A stretch of 30,592 bases of DNA from JBDKFK01 sp039798745 (GTDB taxonomy: Bacteria > Patescibacteriota > Microgenomatia > UBA1406 > GWC2-37-13), in NCBI GenBank assembly GCA_039798745.1, contig JBDKFK010000017.1, forward strand, positions 1 to 30,592, in the 5' to 3' direction. Made by a program: the position numbers and the translations under genes. The notes beneath the pieces are model-generated. The model made no database searches, had not been told where the DNA came from, and worked only from the letters and a program-made list of their open reading frames with translations. This document shows, one piece after another, positions 22,654-30,583 of this stretch. The stretch's first letter is position 1, and the number at the start of each line of letters is the position of its first letter.

Positions 22654-23827
22654 ATGGATAAAAAGACAGATACTCTGCCTTCAGCGTATGAAAGCTGCCG
22701 TTGGTTATAGATTCACGAACCTCTTTCATTAATCTTCCAAAAAACGCTATATTATGAACAGTCGCATAATAGAACGCGTCAGGATGATGCTCGGTAAACA
22801 ACGCGGCCAACTGGGCATAGGTTACTCCTGTTTTACACGCGGGACAGACACAATGAGCTTCGAAAACAGTATGTACCTGTCTCATTTTACGGACGGCAAT
22901 TTTACCGTTTTTTGTGTACAGCACTTTATGTCGCGCTTCTCGTGTAGGTATAACACAGTCGAATAAATCGACACCTCTCTCCACTGCTTCAAAGATATCG
23001 CGTACCTGTCCGATCCCCAGGAGATGCCGCGGTTTATTGTCTGGCAGAAGAGGAATAGTCCAGCTAAGAATGTCGTACATGTCGTCTTTCGTTTTTCCGA
23101 GCGATCCACCGATGCCAAAACCAGGAACATCAAGAGTAGCCATATATGAGGCAGATTCTTCGCGTAAATCCTTGAAAAATCCGCCCTGCACTATAGCAAA
23201 TAAGGCCTGACGTTCTTCGTGGCCTTTGTGCGCTTGTATGCAGTCAAGGATCCATGCATGTGTCCGGCCTAAGGCTTTTTTTGTATAGCCTTTTGTATTG
23301 AGTGGAGAAGTGCATTCATCGAAAGCAAAGATGATATCAGCCCCTATGCGATGTTGTATGTCCATAGATATAGCCGGATTCAATCGTACCGGTTTTCCGT
23401 CGAAACTGAACTCCACGCCCTGCGAATCAATACTGATTGGATTATTCTCGTCTGTAGACTCGAGCTCTTTTCCTGGAAAGAAGCCTCCTACTTTTCCGAC
23501 CTGATGTGCCTTACCAAAACCCAGAGAAAATACCTGAAATCCGCCACTGTCAGAGGCCAATACCACATTATTCATCTTCGAATACGCATGAATTCCTCCC
23601 GCCTCTTCTATTGGTCTGAGTATATCTTTGGTCAGGATATGAAAGGTGTTAACTATCGCGTACTTCAGGGAAAGCTCGTGGTATATTTCTTTTGGTACAC
23701 TTTTAATAACCCCTTCGGTTGCGACTATGGCCAACTCAGGAGTCTGTACCATACCATGCGGGGTTTCAAAAGTGCCGGTTCTTGCTCTGGAGGATTTATC
23801 ACGTGCATGAATACTAAATGAAAACAT
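22652..23827 (-). CDS. tgt: tRNA-guanine transglycosylase
   Basis: A 391-residue protein that exchanges guanine 34 of certain tRNAs for a queuine precursor. The base-binding motif ASDSGGFQVFSLG, the QGG stretch near FAIVQGGFF, and GVDLFDCVIPTR with the nucleophilic Asp are present. The zinc site is CVCPAC with the later His of TVHN. Between FSLG and IDSQGVEFSFDG there is an extra loop of about 20 residues (with HQVGKVGGFFPGKELESTDEN) compared with the E. coli enzyme. It diverges from leuS across 27 bp that contain a palindromic promoter core. Confidence 0.93.
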   Translation of the reverse strand: MFSFSIHARDKSSRARTGTFETPHGMVQTPELAIVATEGVIKSVPKEIYHELSLKYAIVNTFHILTKDILRPIEEAGGIHAYSKMNNVVLASDSGGFQVFSLGFGKAHQVGKVGGFFPGKELESTDENNPISIDSQGVEFSFDGKPVRLNPAISMDIQHRIGADIIFAFDECTSPLNTKGYTKKALGRTHAWILDCIQAHKGHEERQALFAIVQGGFFKDLREESASYMATLDVPGFGIGGSLGKTKDDMYDILSWTIPLLPDNKPRHLLGIGQVRDIFEAVERGVDLFDCVIPTREARHKVLYTKNGKIAVRKMRQVHTVFEAHCVCPACKTGVTYAQLAALFTEHHPDAFYYATVHNIAFFGRLMKEVRESITNGSFHTLKAEYLSFYP

Positions 23828-23832
23828 AGGAG

Positions 23833-23848
23833 TATATTATATAATATA
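23833..23848. promoter_or_regulatory. Palindromic -10 region shared by tgt and leuS
   Basis: TATATTATATAATATA is a perfect 16-bp palindrome. It contains TATAAT on the plus strand (23840-23845, nine bases before the leuS ATG at 23855). It also contains TATAAT on the minus strand (23841-23836, eight bases before the tgt ATG at 23827). Both transcripts would be leaderless or nearly so. Confidence 0.65.
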
Positions 23849-23854
23849 TTGTTT

Positions 23855-26434
23855 ATGATTGAAAAAAAGTATATACCGAAACAATTCGAGAAAGAAATGA
23901 TGGATGGGTGGACAGATGCAAAAATATACGAAACAGACGCGTCCATAAAAAACGGTCGTGAAAAAATGTACACACTCGTCATGTTTCCTTACCCCTCTGG
24001 CGCAGGCCTTCATGTAGGCCATGCGCGCGTATATACCGGCACAGATGTCCTTGCACGATATTATCGCATGAAAAACTTTAATGTCCTTCATCCTATGGGG
24101 TGGGACGCGTTTGGACTGCCTGCAGAAAATGCTGCCATCAAATCTAAGAAGAATCCCAAGGATATTGTCCCTCATAATATTCAGACGTTCAAGAATCAGA
24201 TGAAGAATCTGGGACTTTCATATGACTGGAGTCGGGAGCTGGCAACTACCGATCCAAATTACTACAAATGGACACAGTGGCTCTTTGAGCAGTTCTTCAA
24301 GATGGGATTGCTATACAAAAAAATGACGCCCGTATATTTTTGCGAGTCCTGTAATACCGGTCTCGCAGAAGAAGAAGTGTTGCCAAACGGAACTCATGAA
24401 CGCTGTGGAAAACCTATAACCCGCAAACTTCTCCCTCAGTGGATGTTCCGTATTACAACTTATGCTGACAGACTCCTGGAAGAACTCGAAGGTCTTGACT
24501 GGCCATCAGGCATTTTGCAGATGCAGCGAAACTGGATTGGCAAACAGAAAGGTCTCAATGTAGATTTCAAAACAGATACCAATGAAACTCTTACGGTATG
24601 GACGAAGTACTGGGAGACGGTGTTTGGCGTAACCTTTCTTGTGGTTGCTCCTGAACATCCGTGGGTGCAGTCTATTATTCAAGGCGCAGAAACAAGTAAG
24701 GAAGCCAAAGAAGTAAAAGAGTATGTATCAACAGCGCTCTCAAAATCAGACCAGCAACGGCTGAAAGAAGAGAAACAAAAGACAGGAGTTTTTTCAGGGC
24801 ATTATGCTATAAACCCTGTGAACGGAGAAAAAATTCCGGTATGGGTAGCTGACTATGTCTTGAGCAGCGTCGGAACAGGTGCAGTGATGGGTGTCCCCTC
24901 ACACGACGAACGTGATTTTTCTTTCGCAAAAAAGTATAACCTTTCCACCAGACAGGTAGTGGTATACGATATTCCTGACGTGGATGCCAAAGTAGCTGCC
25001 GGTGAAGGATTTTTTGAGGGAAAAGGAACGCTCGTTAACTCCGGAGATTTTAGCGGTAAATCTACTCCCGGCGAAGGAAAGGAAAGCATGGCTACGTGGA
25101 TGATAGAAAAAGGGATGGGAGAATGGTACACAACCTATCATTTGCGAGACTGGATTTTCTCCCGACAGAGATACTGGGGAGAGCCGATACCTATGGCATT
25201 CTGTGAAAAATGTGCCGCTGATAAAATAACATGGTGGGATACTGACGACGGAAAGGGCTTTTTAAAAGACTATCATAATATATCAAAAGTTAACGAAGAC
25301 GTGCAAAAAAACCTGTATGGATGGTTTATTATTGATCAACAAAATTTACCAGTAGAGCTGCCTCACCTGGATTCCTATGAACCCAGTGCCAACGGAGAAT
25401 CTCCTTTGGCTTCGGTACCGGAATGGGTGAAAACTGTATGCCCCCATTGTGGAGGAGAGGCCAGTCGGGAAACAGACACGATGCCCAACTGGGCTGGTTC
25501 TTGCTGGTATTTCTTGCGTTTTGCCGATCCTCATAACGATAAAGCAGCCTGGTCTCCGGAATCTATGAAACAATGGGAGCCCGTGGACTGGTATGTAGGT
25601 GGCGCAGAGCATGCTGTACTGCACCTGTTATATGCCCGTTTCTGGGTGAAGGCGTTGCAGGATCTGGGAATGGTAGATTTTTCAGAACCATTTTTGCGTC
25701 TGCGCAATGTGGGCATGGTTCTTGCGGAGGATCATCATAAAATGAGTAAGTCATTGGGAAATGTTATAAATCCTGATGACGTTATTGCCGAATATGGTGC
25801 CGACACGCTACGCGTATATGAGATGTTCATGGCTCCGTTTAATCAGGAAATTTCCTGGTCTACTACCGCGTTGCAGGGAGCATATAGGTTCCTTAATAGA
25901 ATCTGGAATTTATTCGATGAACGTGAATTTATTGACAATAACACACATGAAGACAAAAAACTTATTGCGAAGCTGCAGCATACGATCATTAAGGTGACCC
26001 GTGATACGGCCGATATGAAGTTTAATACTGCTATAGCCTCAATGATGGAATTTCTTAACGAATGGGAAGCGTGTAAACATAAACACGCTCTCAGCAAAAG
26101 CAGTGCCAAAAAATTTCTTCAGATTCTGGCGCCTTACGCGCCTTTCATGACAGAGAAAATATGGAAAGACGTGCTGAAAGAGTCAGAATCAATTCATATT
26201 TCTCACTGGCCGGAGGCAGACGAATCGGTGCTTCACCAGGCAGAGGTAAAGATCCCGGTACAGGTAAACGGCAAAACCCGGGCATTGATCGTTGTATCAG
26301 CCCATAATATAGAAAAAGATGCAGTCGTGCATATTGCAGAACAAGATCCGAAAGTTCAGAAATATATAGGTGGAAAAATCTACGAAGCAATCTATATACG
26401 AGCCAGAATCCTTAATTTTGTACTGAAAGATTAA
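23855..26434 (+). CDS. leuS: Leucyl-tRNA synthetase
   Basis: An 859-residue class I synthetase from the ATG at 23855; a TTG two codons earlier is possible but unneeded. MFPYPSGAGLHVGHARVY carries the HIGH motif (HVGH 53-56). An editing domain contains GTGAVMGVPSHDERD, including the conserved Thr/Asp region that removes mischarged amino acids. KMSKSLGN is at 629-636, and the anticodon and C-terminal domains follow. Cys pairs (CESC, CEKC, CPHC) suggest bound zinc. The length is normal. A leaderless start is expected from the shared palindromic promoter. Confidence 0.97.
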   Translation: MIEKKYIPKQFEKEMMDGWTDAKIYETDASIKNGREKMYTLVMFPYPSGAGLHVGHARVYTGTDVLARYYRMKNFNVLHPMGWDAFGLPAENAAIKSKKNPKDIVPHNIQTFKNQMKNLGLSYDWSRELATTDPNYYKWTQWLFEQFFKMGLLYKKMTPVYFCESCNTGLAEEEVLPNGTHERCGKPITRKLLPQWMFRITTYADRLLEELEGLDWPSGILQMQRNWIGKQKGLNVDFKTDTNETLTVWTKYWETVFGVTFLVVAPEHPWVQSIIQGAETSKEAKEVKEYVSTALSKSDQQRLKEEKQKTGVFSGHYAINPVNGEKIPVWVADYVLSSVGTGAVMGVPSHDERDFSFAKKYNLSTRQVVVYDIPDVDAKVAAGEGFFEGKGTLVNSGDFSGKSTPGEGKESMATWMIEKGMGEWYTTYHLRDWIFSRQRYWGEPIPMAFCEKCAADKITWWDTDDGKGFLKDYHNISKVNEDVQKNLYGWFIIDQQNLPVELPHLDSYEPSANGESPLASVPEWVKTVCPHCGGEASRETDTMPNWAGSCWYFLRFADPHNDKAAWSPESMKQWEPVDWYVGGAEHAVLHLLYARFWVKALQDLGMVDFSEPFLRLRNVGMVLAEDHHKMSKSLGNVINPDDVIAEYGADTLRVYEMFMAPFNQEISWSTTALQGAYRFLNRIWNLFDEREFIDNNTHEDKKLIAKLQHTIIKVTRDTADMKFNTAIASMMEFLNEWEACKHKHALSKSSAKKFLQILAPYAPFMTEKIWKDVLKESESIHISHWPEADESVLHQAEVKIPVQVNGKTRALIVVSAHNIEKDAVVHIAEQDPKVQKYIGGKIYEAIYIRARILNFVLKD

Positions 26435-26473
26435 TTACTTCATCCATTGGCGGAGCCCCGAGAGGCTGTCAAC

Positions 26474-26502
26474 TTTACTATAACCTATAATTTTGTTATA
26501 AT
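26474..26502 (+). promoter_or_regulatory. Extended -10 promoter upstream of the HTH-GHKL operon
   Basis: TTTACT (26474-26479), a 17-bp spacer and a perfect TATAAT (26497-26502), with TG at 26494-26495. Transcription would start near 26509, some 400 nt before the first operon gene. Confidence 0.65.
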
Positions 26503-26522
26503 AAGCCCTATTTTGCTTCTAT

Positions 26523-26579
26523 CTGCTTGTTCCGTGTAGCCCGTCAAGATTTAGCTTCTTGCATGGGTCTACAAAGCAG
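26523..26579 (+). ncRNA. Structured RNA element just after the promoter
   Basis: CTGCTT (26523-26528) pairs with AAGCAG (26574-26579). Inside, GTAG (26536-26539) pairs with CTAC (26569-26572), CCCGT (26540-26544) with ATGGG (26563-26567, one G-T pair), and CAAGA (26545-26549) with TCTTG (26557-26561). The loop is 7 nt and there are two single-base bulges. It begins about 14 nt from the predicted start, so it could be a small RNA or a leader element. No known RNA family was recognised. Confidence 0.45.
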
Positions 26580-26659
26580 GCACTTTGACAATGTGAGAGA
26601 AGATATGAATTGAATACAAACCTCTAATGATTAGGAGGGATATATGGTGTATTAAATGG

Positions 26660-26679
26660 ATTCCCGCCTTCGCGGGAAT
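26660..26679. repeat. REP-like palindrome
   Basis: ATTCCCGC (26660-26667) and GCGGGAAT (26672-26679) form a perfect 8-bp stem around CTTC. The surrounding GGATTCCCGC...GCGGGAATGAC is the form of a widespread dispersed bacterial palindrome. Only one copy is in this window, so repetition in the genome is assumed. Confidence 0.6.
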
Positions 26680-26705
26680 GACACTTTAGTCCTTATATAC
26701 CCCTC

Positions 26706-26834
26706 TTAATCTTAGAGATTAACGTCTCTTTGTACCCCCGAGGGAAACTCCGACAGCTCCATCTCCGGAGCAGTGCAGCGAATGCTGCTATGAGCCACGA
26801 ACGTACCGTTTGTGGTGTCTGGTTTAGCCAGACA
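26706..26834 (+). promoter_or_regulatory. Chain of five hairpins in the leader of the HTH-GHKL operon
   Basis: TTAATCT/AGATTAA (26706-26712 with 26716-26722, loop TAG). GCTCC/GGAGC (26756-26760 with 26767-26771). GCAGC/GCTGC (26775-26779 with 26784-26788, loop GAAT). CCACGAACG/CGTTTGTGG (26795-26803 with 26807-26815, loop TAC, one G-T pair). TGTCTGG/CCAGACA (26816-26822 with 26828-26834). The last two abut without a gap and could stack coaxially. An AAGGAGG ribosome site follows directly at 26834-26840. This looks like a regulatory leader or other structured RNA. Confidence 0.55.
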
Positions 26835-26844
26835 AGGAGGTCGG

Positions 26845-26916
26845 TTGACAACAACCTTATGTTTCATCGGTCTGTGTCGCGATGCGATACACAAATCAAA
26901 GGAGGTAGCCGAATGA
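26845..26916 (+). CDS. Possible 23-codon leader peptide
   Basis: A frame beginning at TTG 26845, four bases after AAGGAGG, encodes a 23-residue peptide and ends at TGA 26914-26916. The stop overlaps the ATG of the tandem-HTH gene (ATGA). The overlap would couple translation of the two. The peptide itself is unremarkable, so this could be coincidence. Confidence 0.25.
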   Translation: MTTTLCFIGLCRDAIHKSKEVAE

Positions 26917-28472
26917 CTATCGTTCTGGATCTTGAGAAAGTCGAGGCTGAGAACCTGGCGTTTCGACTGCGGGTCGCAGTCAGGCTCAAAGAACTGCGCA
27001 AGCAGTACGGCCTGACGCTTGAAGACTTGGTTTCTATTTTGTCGTGCGCTCCGACCAAGGAGCAACCGGCAAGAACAGTAACCGAGCGGCAGTTGGAGGA
27101 CGTGGAACGAGCCTACCACGTGGTAGAGAATCCACCGTTCTTCTACACGATGCTCTATGAGCTGTTTGGGCATGACTCTGCGTTCAATCCTGCGGATATT
27201 CCGCCTAGGATTCAGAAAGGCAGGGGGGAACCCACGCTCAAGAGCAGAGCATGGAACGACCATCTCATTCTGGCCTGGCTTGACCTGTACGCGCGGGAAG
27301 TGGTCGAGATGAAGACGTTGTTGGATGTGGCCGCGTCCGAGGGAAAAACCGTGGATGTGGGCAGCGCCCCTCAAGGACTTCCGGCGGAAACGCAGAAAGT
27401 CGATATGAGGACTCGAAAACGGCGTGCGCCGACTAAAGATCCAAAGAAAGTAGCGATTTCGTCAGGGCCTAGTCCTGCCGATATCGTTCATGAATGGGCG
27501 GCTCAGGCCGCTCAGGATTTCCGCGGTTGGTTGAAAGATAACAATCTGGTGAGGATTCGGTTTGCCAAGGATATTGGCATTCCGATCGTCACGTTGGGTC
27601 AGATCTGCGTCGGGAAAAATATCCGTACAGACATCGAACCGTACGTGATATTGTATATCCGAACCAGGCTGCCTATCTTTCATCCCGATCGGATTCCACC
27701 GCGCGCTATCTGGTCTACGGACGAGTGGACAGTAGATGACCGAGAGTGGTCCAACAAGGACTACTGGCTTATTCAACTGGCGAAGCTGGAGGAAGTTCCT
27801 TCAGATAAGCCGGTACCGCCTGAGCTCTACGCGCTTCCTCAGGGTGATCAAGTTGCCGCTCAAAACGGCGCTGAACTCCATGAGGATGAGCAAGAGCCTC
27901 TGCCTCTTGCTGAAGCTGAACCGACAGCAATGCCGGAACGGCCTGAAGCAGGGATAGAGTTGAGAGAAACCGTGGCTGAACCCGTGAGGGAAAAGGCTCC
28001 GGAAGTATCTCCGGCGGCTCTACAGTTTGACGCGCTCATTGGCCTTATGACCCAGTCTCTGATTGGGCAGCTGGCCATACAGATTCAACAGGCACTATCA
28101 GCCAGCGGGTCAACTCCGTCGGTTGTTGAGCTTGCTGAAGCTGTGAAAACTGCTGTGAGTGAGGCTTTGGCGCCTTTCCAATTACTCCTGGAGTCGATTG
28201 GAAACGCGCAGGAGCAGCATACTCAACAACTGCAGACGCTGATAAACGCGTCGCAGGCACAGCAGGATCCGGGTCGCGATCTTTCTCTGGCAATGCGGAG
28301 GTTTCTGCGGCTTCTCGAAGACGAGATGCGAAAGGGCCCCGAAGACAGGAAGAGAGTCGCGGAGCAACTTGGTCGGACTCTGGCTCAGCGCTTGTGGATG
28401 ATTGATATCGTCGCGAGCGATCCGGAGACGATCGAGGACCGGTACGCGCAGCATCAAATTGTAGGGAGGTGA
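26913..28472 (+). CDS. Tandem helix-turn-helix protein with a C-terminal coiled coil
   Basis: A 519-residue protein from the ATG at 26913, chosen because AAAGGAGGT (26899-26907) lies five bases upstream. Two related HTH-type units are visible: residues 15-100 (LRVAVRLKELRKQYGLTLED, then FNPADIPPR) and 195-265 (FRGWLKDNNLVRIRFAKDIG, then FHPDRIPPR). Both end in the same FxPxxIPPR motif. A basic linker (RTRKRRAPTKDPKK, 166-179) separates them. An acidic, Pro/Glu-rich linker (about 310-365) leads to a helical region (370-500), probably a coiled coil for oligomerisation. I recognise no family. It likely binds DNA and works with the GHKL ATPase, whose ribosome site overlaps this gene's stop codon. 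Composition is GC-richer than the core genes. Confidence 0.7.
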   Translation: MTIVLDLEKVEAENLAFRLRVAVRLKELRKQYGLTLEDLVSILSCAPTKEQPARTVTERQLEDVERAYHVVENPPFFYTMLYELFGHDSAFNPADIPPRIQKGRGEPTLKSRAWNDHLILAWLDLYAREVVEMKTLLDVAASEGKTVDVGSAPQGLPAETQKVDMRTRKRRAPTKDPKKVAISSGPSPADIVHEWAAQAAQDFRGWLKDNNLVRIRFAKDIGIPIVTLGQICVGKNIRTDIEPYVILYIRTRLPIFHPDRIPPRAIWSTDEWTVDDREWSNKDYWLIQLAKLEEVPSDKPVPPELYALPQGDQVAAQNGAELHEDEQEPLPLAEAEPTAMPERPEAGIELRETVAEPVREKAPEVSPAALQFDALIGLMTQSLIGQLAIQIQQALSASGSTPSVVELAEAVKTAVSEALAPFQLLLESIGNAQEQHTQQLQTLINASQAQQDPGRDLSLAMRRFLRLLEDEMRKGPEDRKRVAEQLGRTLAQRLWMIDIVASDPETIEDRYAQHQIVGR

Positions 28473-28475
28473 CAC

Positions 28476-30569
28476 ATGCCAGATGATTTTGAACAGACAT
28501 TGACTGGCACAGTCAGTGTAATCCCTTCACAAGCGATACGGCTGCTGGGCAGTCCGTATGCTACTCTTGCTGATGCGCTTAAGGAGTTCTTCACGAATGC
28601 CTACGGCGCAGGAGCAGGGCAGATCGTGCTTGAGATCGAAGAGGATCGAATCACGGTTAGTGATGATGGGTCGGGCATGCTTCATCGACCGCCGGAAGAC
28701 GATTTACAGATCCTCAACCGGTTTATGGCCGGAATCCGAAGGGGGGACTCAAATCTTGTCGACCCACGGCCACTCATGTCCGAGGTCGGCCGGAAAAGCC
28801 TCTTCTGCGTATGTACGGTCAGAACCCTATCTCCGCAACAGCCGGGAGAAGGCACACGCGAGCAACCAGGTCTGCACGGCGTAGGAATGGACGCATGGCG
28901 GTATTTTGCCGAACGTGCGTACGTTTATTCACGTCCGGACCCTAACCTCATAAAGCGTGCATTTGGCGTGACTTCACCCGGAGCGCATAATCCGCCAACA
29001 TACCGTGCGACCTTACCAACCATGGAAATGCTTGGTAAGTTCAATACACAGTTGGTGATCGAAAAAGTGGCAACACTGAAAGATCATCAGAACAAGGAAA
29101 TAGAGCACGGCACGAAGGTGGTGATGGAGGGTCTGGCCCCAGGTGTTGTGAAACAGCTGGCGGTCGGAGGCAAGTGGGGACTCGCGGCATATTACCGGAA
29201 GCGGTTTGCCGGCTACCTGCTTGCAGGTGTGAAGATCCTGATCATCGATAAGACGGTAAGTCCGGCCGTAAGATATCCTCTGACTCCTCCCAAGGAGGAC
29301 GAGAATGTCTTGTTGCAGGGGCCCTGGATTATTGACGAGCAGGCTGACCTCATGTTCGACGGGATTGTCTTCTATCCTGCCTTGCCTGAGCATCCGGATC
29401 TTATGCTGGAGCGGGCGAGGGAGGCGGTGTGTAGGATAGTGGATCTTGATCCACGTCTTAACCTTGATGTGTTTCGACTGGTCAGCGGACGTTTGTCCTA
29501 TGTTCAGTTCGCGCATCCGGGAGCACCCGATGAAGAGCAGAGCGCGCCCGTCATGTGGGACCTCCAGAAGTCGAGGCCAAAGCCGACTCGGGAGTACGAA
29601 CAGTACGTGAATGCGCTTATAGCGTTGGCGTCATCAATCGAGGCGGCAATCGCTGAGATTGAGAAGGAGCGCCGCGATGAGCGTATGTCCCAGTTAAGCG
29701 AGGTCGCGACAGAGGCTGTCACGCAAGCGATATTCGAGAGTGGGATCTTCGGCAAGATCGGCTTTGAGAAGCCTGAGCCCCGTATTAAGGGCAAAGGCGC
29801 TCGGACCCGTCGTAAAATTCAACCGAGGATTCTCGCCAGTGTGTACAATCAACACTGGCAGCAGCTTAAGGTGGGAGGAATTCCCGTCAAGCTGATCTGT
29901 CTATCCCAGGTACGGGACGGGCGTAATATAGCGGTTAACCGTGAAGTTGCGACCGTTCTCACGACTCCCGGAGGTACTGCAAATTTCGGGGATCCCAAGC
30001 GTTACGATACGCACCCCGAGACTGCAAAACGCACTGGTTACGGACGTTACCGGCTTGAGATTGATGTCAAGAACTTGCCTCCTGGGGTAAGCTTGATTAC
30101 CAGTTACAAAACCGAGCCGTTCAATATCTCCAGTAACCATCCAGATGCGGACTTCGACTTCCAGCTCAATGTGGAAGGCGCCGAGAAAATCGTGGCAGAG
30201 AAACTGCCCGAGTTTCACATCTGGTTCCCGTTGTTGAGGCCTGAGCTTCCCTATGACACCAGCAAGTTGTTGCACGGGGAGTTTGGAATCAACGCCAACG
30301 GGTCGTTTTTTAAGGAGGCTTGGGACAGCAATAACACAGAGGTAGTTAATCTCCTTATGTCGTTGTATGTCCGCGACGGCCTTCTTGAGTACATCCGCAG
30401 AAAATCGGATCTGATTTCGCAGTTTACTGCTGCGGAACTGACCGAAGAGTCGACCAAACTCTACCTGAGCTTTTACTCGTACCTCAAGGCCGGACAGGCT
30501 GAACGGTCGAGAAAGGCGAAGAAAGAGAAGCTGGGAAAGACTCCCTCTCGACGACGTGCAGCCACATAG
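28476..30569 (+). CDS. GHKL-family ATPase (MORC/MutL/Hsp90-like)
   Basis: A 697-residue protein. The N-terminal ATPase has the N box LADALKEFFTNAYGAGA (E37 and N41), the G1 box VSDDGSGM (D63, G65, G67) and the G2 box GLHGVGMDA (G132, G135, G137). A likely transducer domain follows (about 210-330: HGTKVVMEGL, KRFAGYLLAGVKILI). Residues 370-420 form a charged helix. The second half (430-697) is unassigned and ends in a basic tail (RKAKKEKLGKTPSRRRA). GHKL enzymes close as ATP-driven clamps, in topoisomerases, MutL, MORC or Hsp90. The ribosome site GGGAGGTGA overlaps the stop of the tandem-HTH gene, so the two are translated as a unit. No kinase phospho-acceptor domain is seen. Confidence 0.8.
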   Translation: MPDDFEQTLTGTVSVIPSQAIRLLGSPYATLADALKEFFTNAYGAGAGQIVLEIEEDRITVSDDGSGMLHRPPEDDLQILNRFMAGIRRGDSNLVDPRPLMSEVGRKSLFCVCTVRTLSPQQPGEGTREQPGLHGVGMDAWRYFAERAYVYSRPDPNLIKRAFGVTSPGAHNPPTYRATLPTMEMLGKFNTQLVIEKVATLKDHQNKEIEHGTKVVMEGLAPGVVKQLAVGGKWGLAAYYRKRFAGYLLAGVKILIIDKTVSPAVRYPLTPPKEDENVLLQGPWIIDEQADLMFDGIVFYPALPEHPDLMLERAREAVCRIVDLDPRLNLDVFRLVSGRLSYVQFAHPGAPDEEQSAPVMWDLQKSRPKPTREYEQYVNALIALASSIEAAIAEIEKERRDERMSQLSEVATEAVTQAIFESGIFGKIGFEKPEPRIKGKGARTRRKIQPRILASVYNQHWQQLKVGGIPVKLICLSQVRDGRNIAVNREVATVLTTPGGTANFGDPKRYDTHPETAKRTGYGRYRLEIDVKNLPPGVSLITSYKTEPFNISSNHPDADFDFQLNVEGAEKIVAEKLPEFHIWFPLLRPELPYDTSKLLHGEFGINANGSFFKEAWDSNNTEVVNLLMSLYVRDGLLEYIRRKSDLISQFTAAELTEESTKLYLSFYSYLKAGQAERSRKAKKEKLGKTPSRRRAAT

Positions 30570-30583
30570 TAAGGAGGTGAACC

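Larger units (their letters stand above)
26435..26912. other. Gene-free 478-bp stretch: promoter, structured RNA, REP-like repeat and hairpin chain
   Basis: No gene is supported between leuS and the tandem-HTH gene. In order it holds an extended -10 promoter (26474-26502), a bulged hairpin (26523-26579), a stray AGGAGG followed by a three-codon ATG frame (26632-26653), a REP-like palindrome (26660-26679) and five short hairpins (26706-26834). The last is followed by a ribosome site and a possible 23-codon leader frame. An open frame runs through from 26730 but has no start signal before 26913. Confidence 0.6.

Noticed and set aside
26521..26590. tRNA or SRP RNA gene after leuS
   Set aside because: The bulged hairpin has no cloverleaf, no TTCRA-type T-loop, and none of the SRP Alu or S-domain motifs I know.
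26730..26912. N-terminal extension of the tandem-HTH protein from an ATG at 26730
   Set aside because: There is no ribosome site at 26730. The stretch is packed with hairpins, and a strong AAAGGAGGT site points to the ATG at 26913.
28045..28500. Minus-strand frame of 151 codons over the end of the tandem-HTH gene
   Set aside because: No start signals, low-complexity composition, and it spans two coupled plus-strand genes.
29013..29516. 167-codon minus-strand frame inside the GHKL ATPase gene
   Set aside because: It is a shadow of a GC-richer gene with recognisable motifs on the plus strand.
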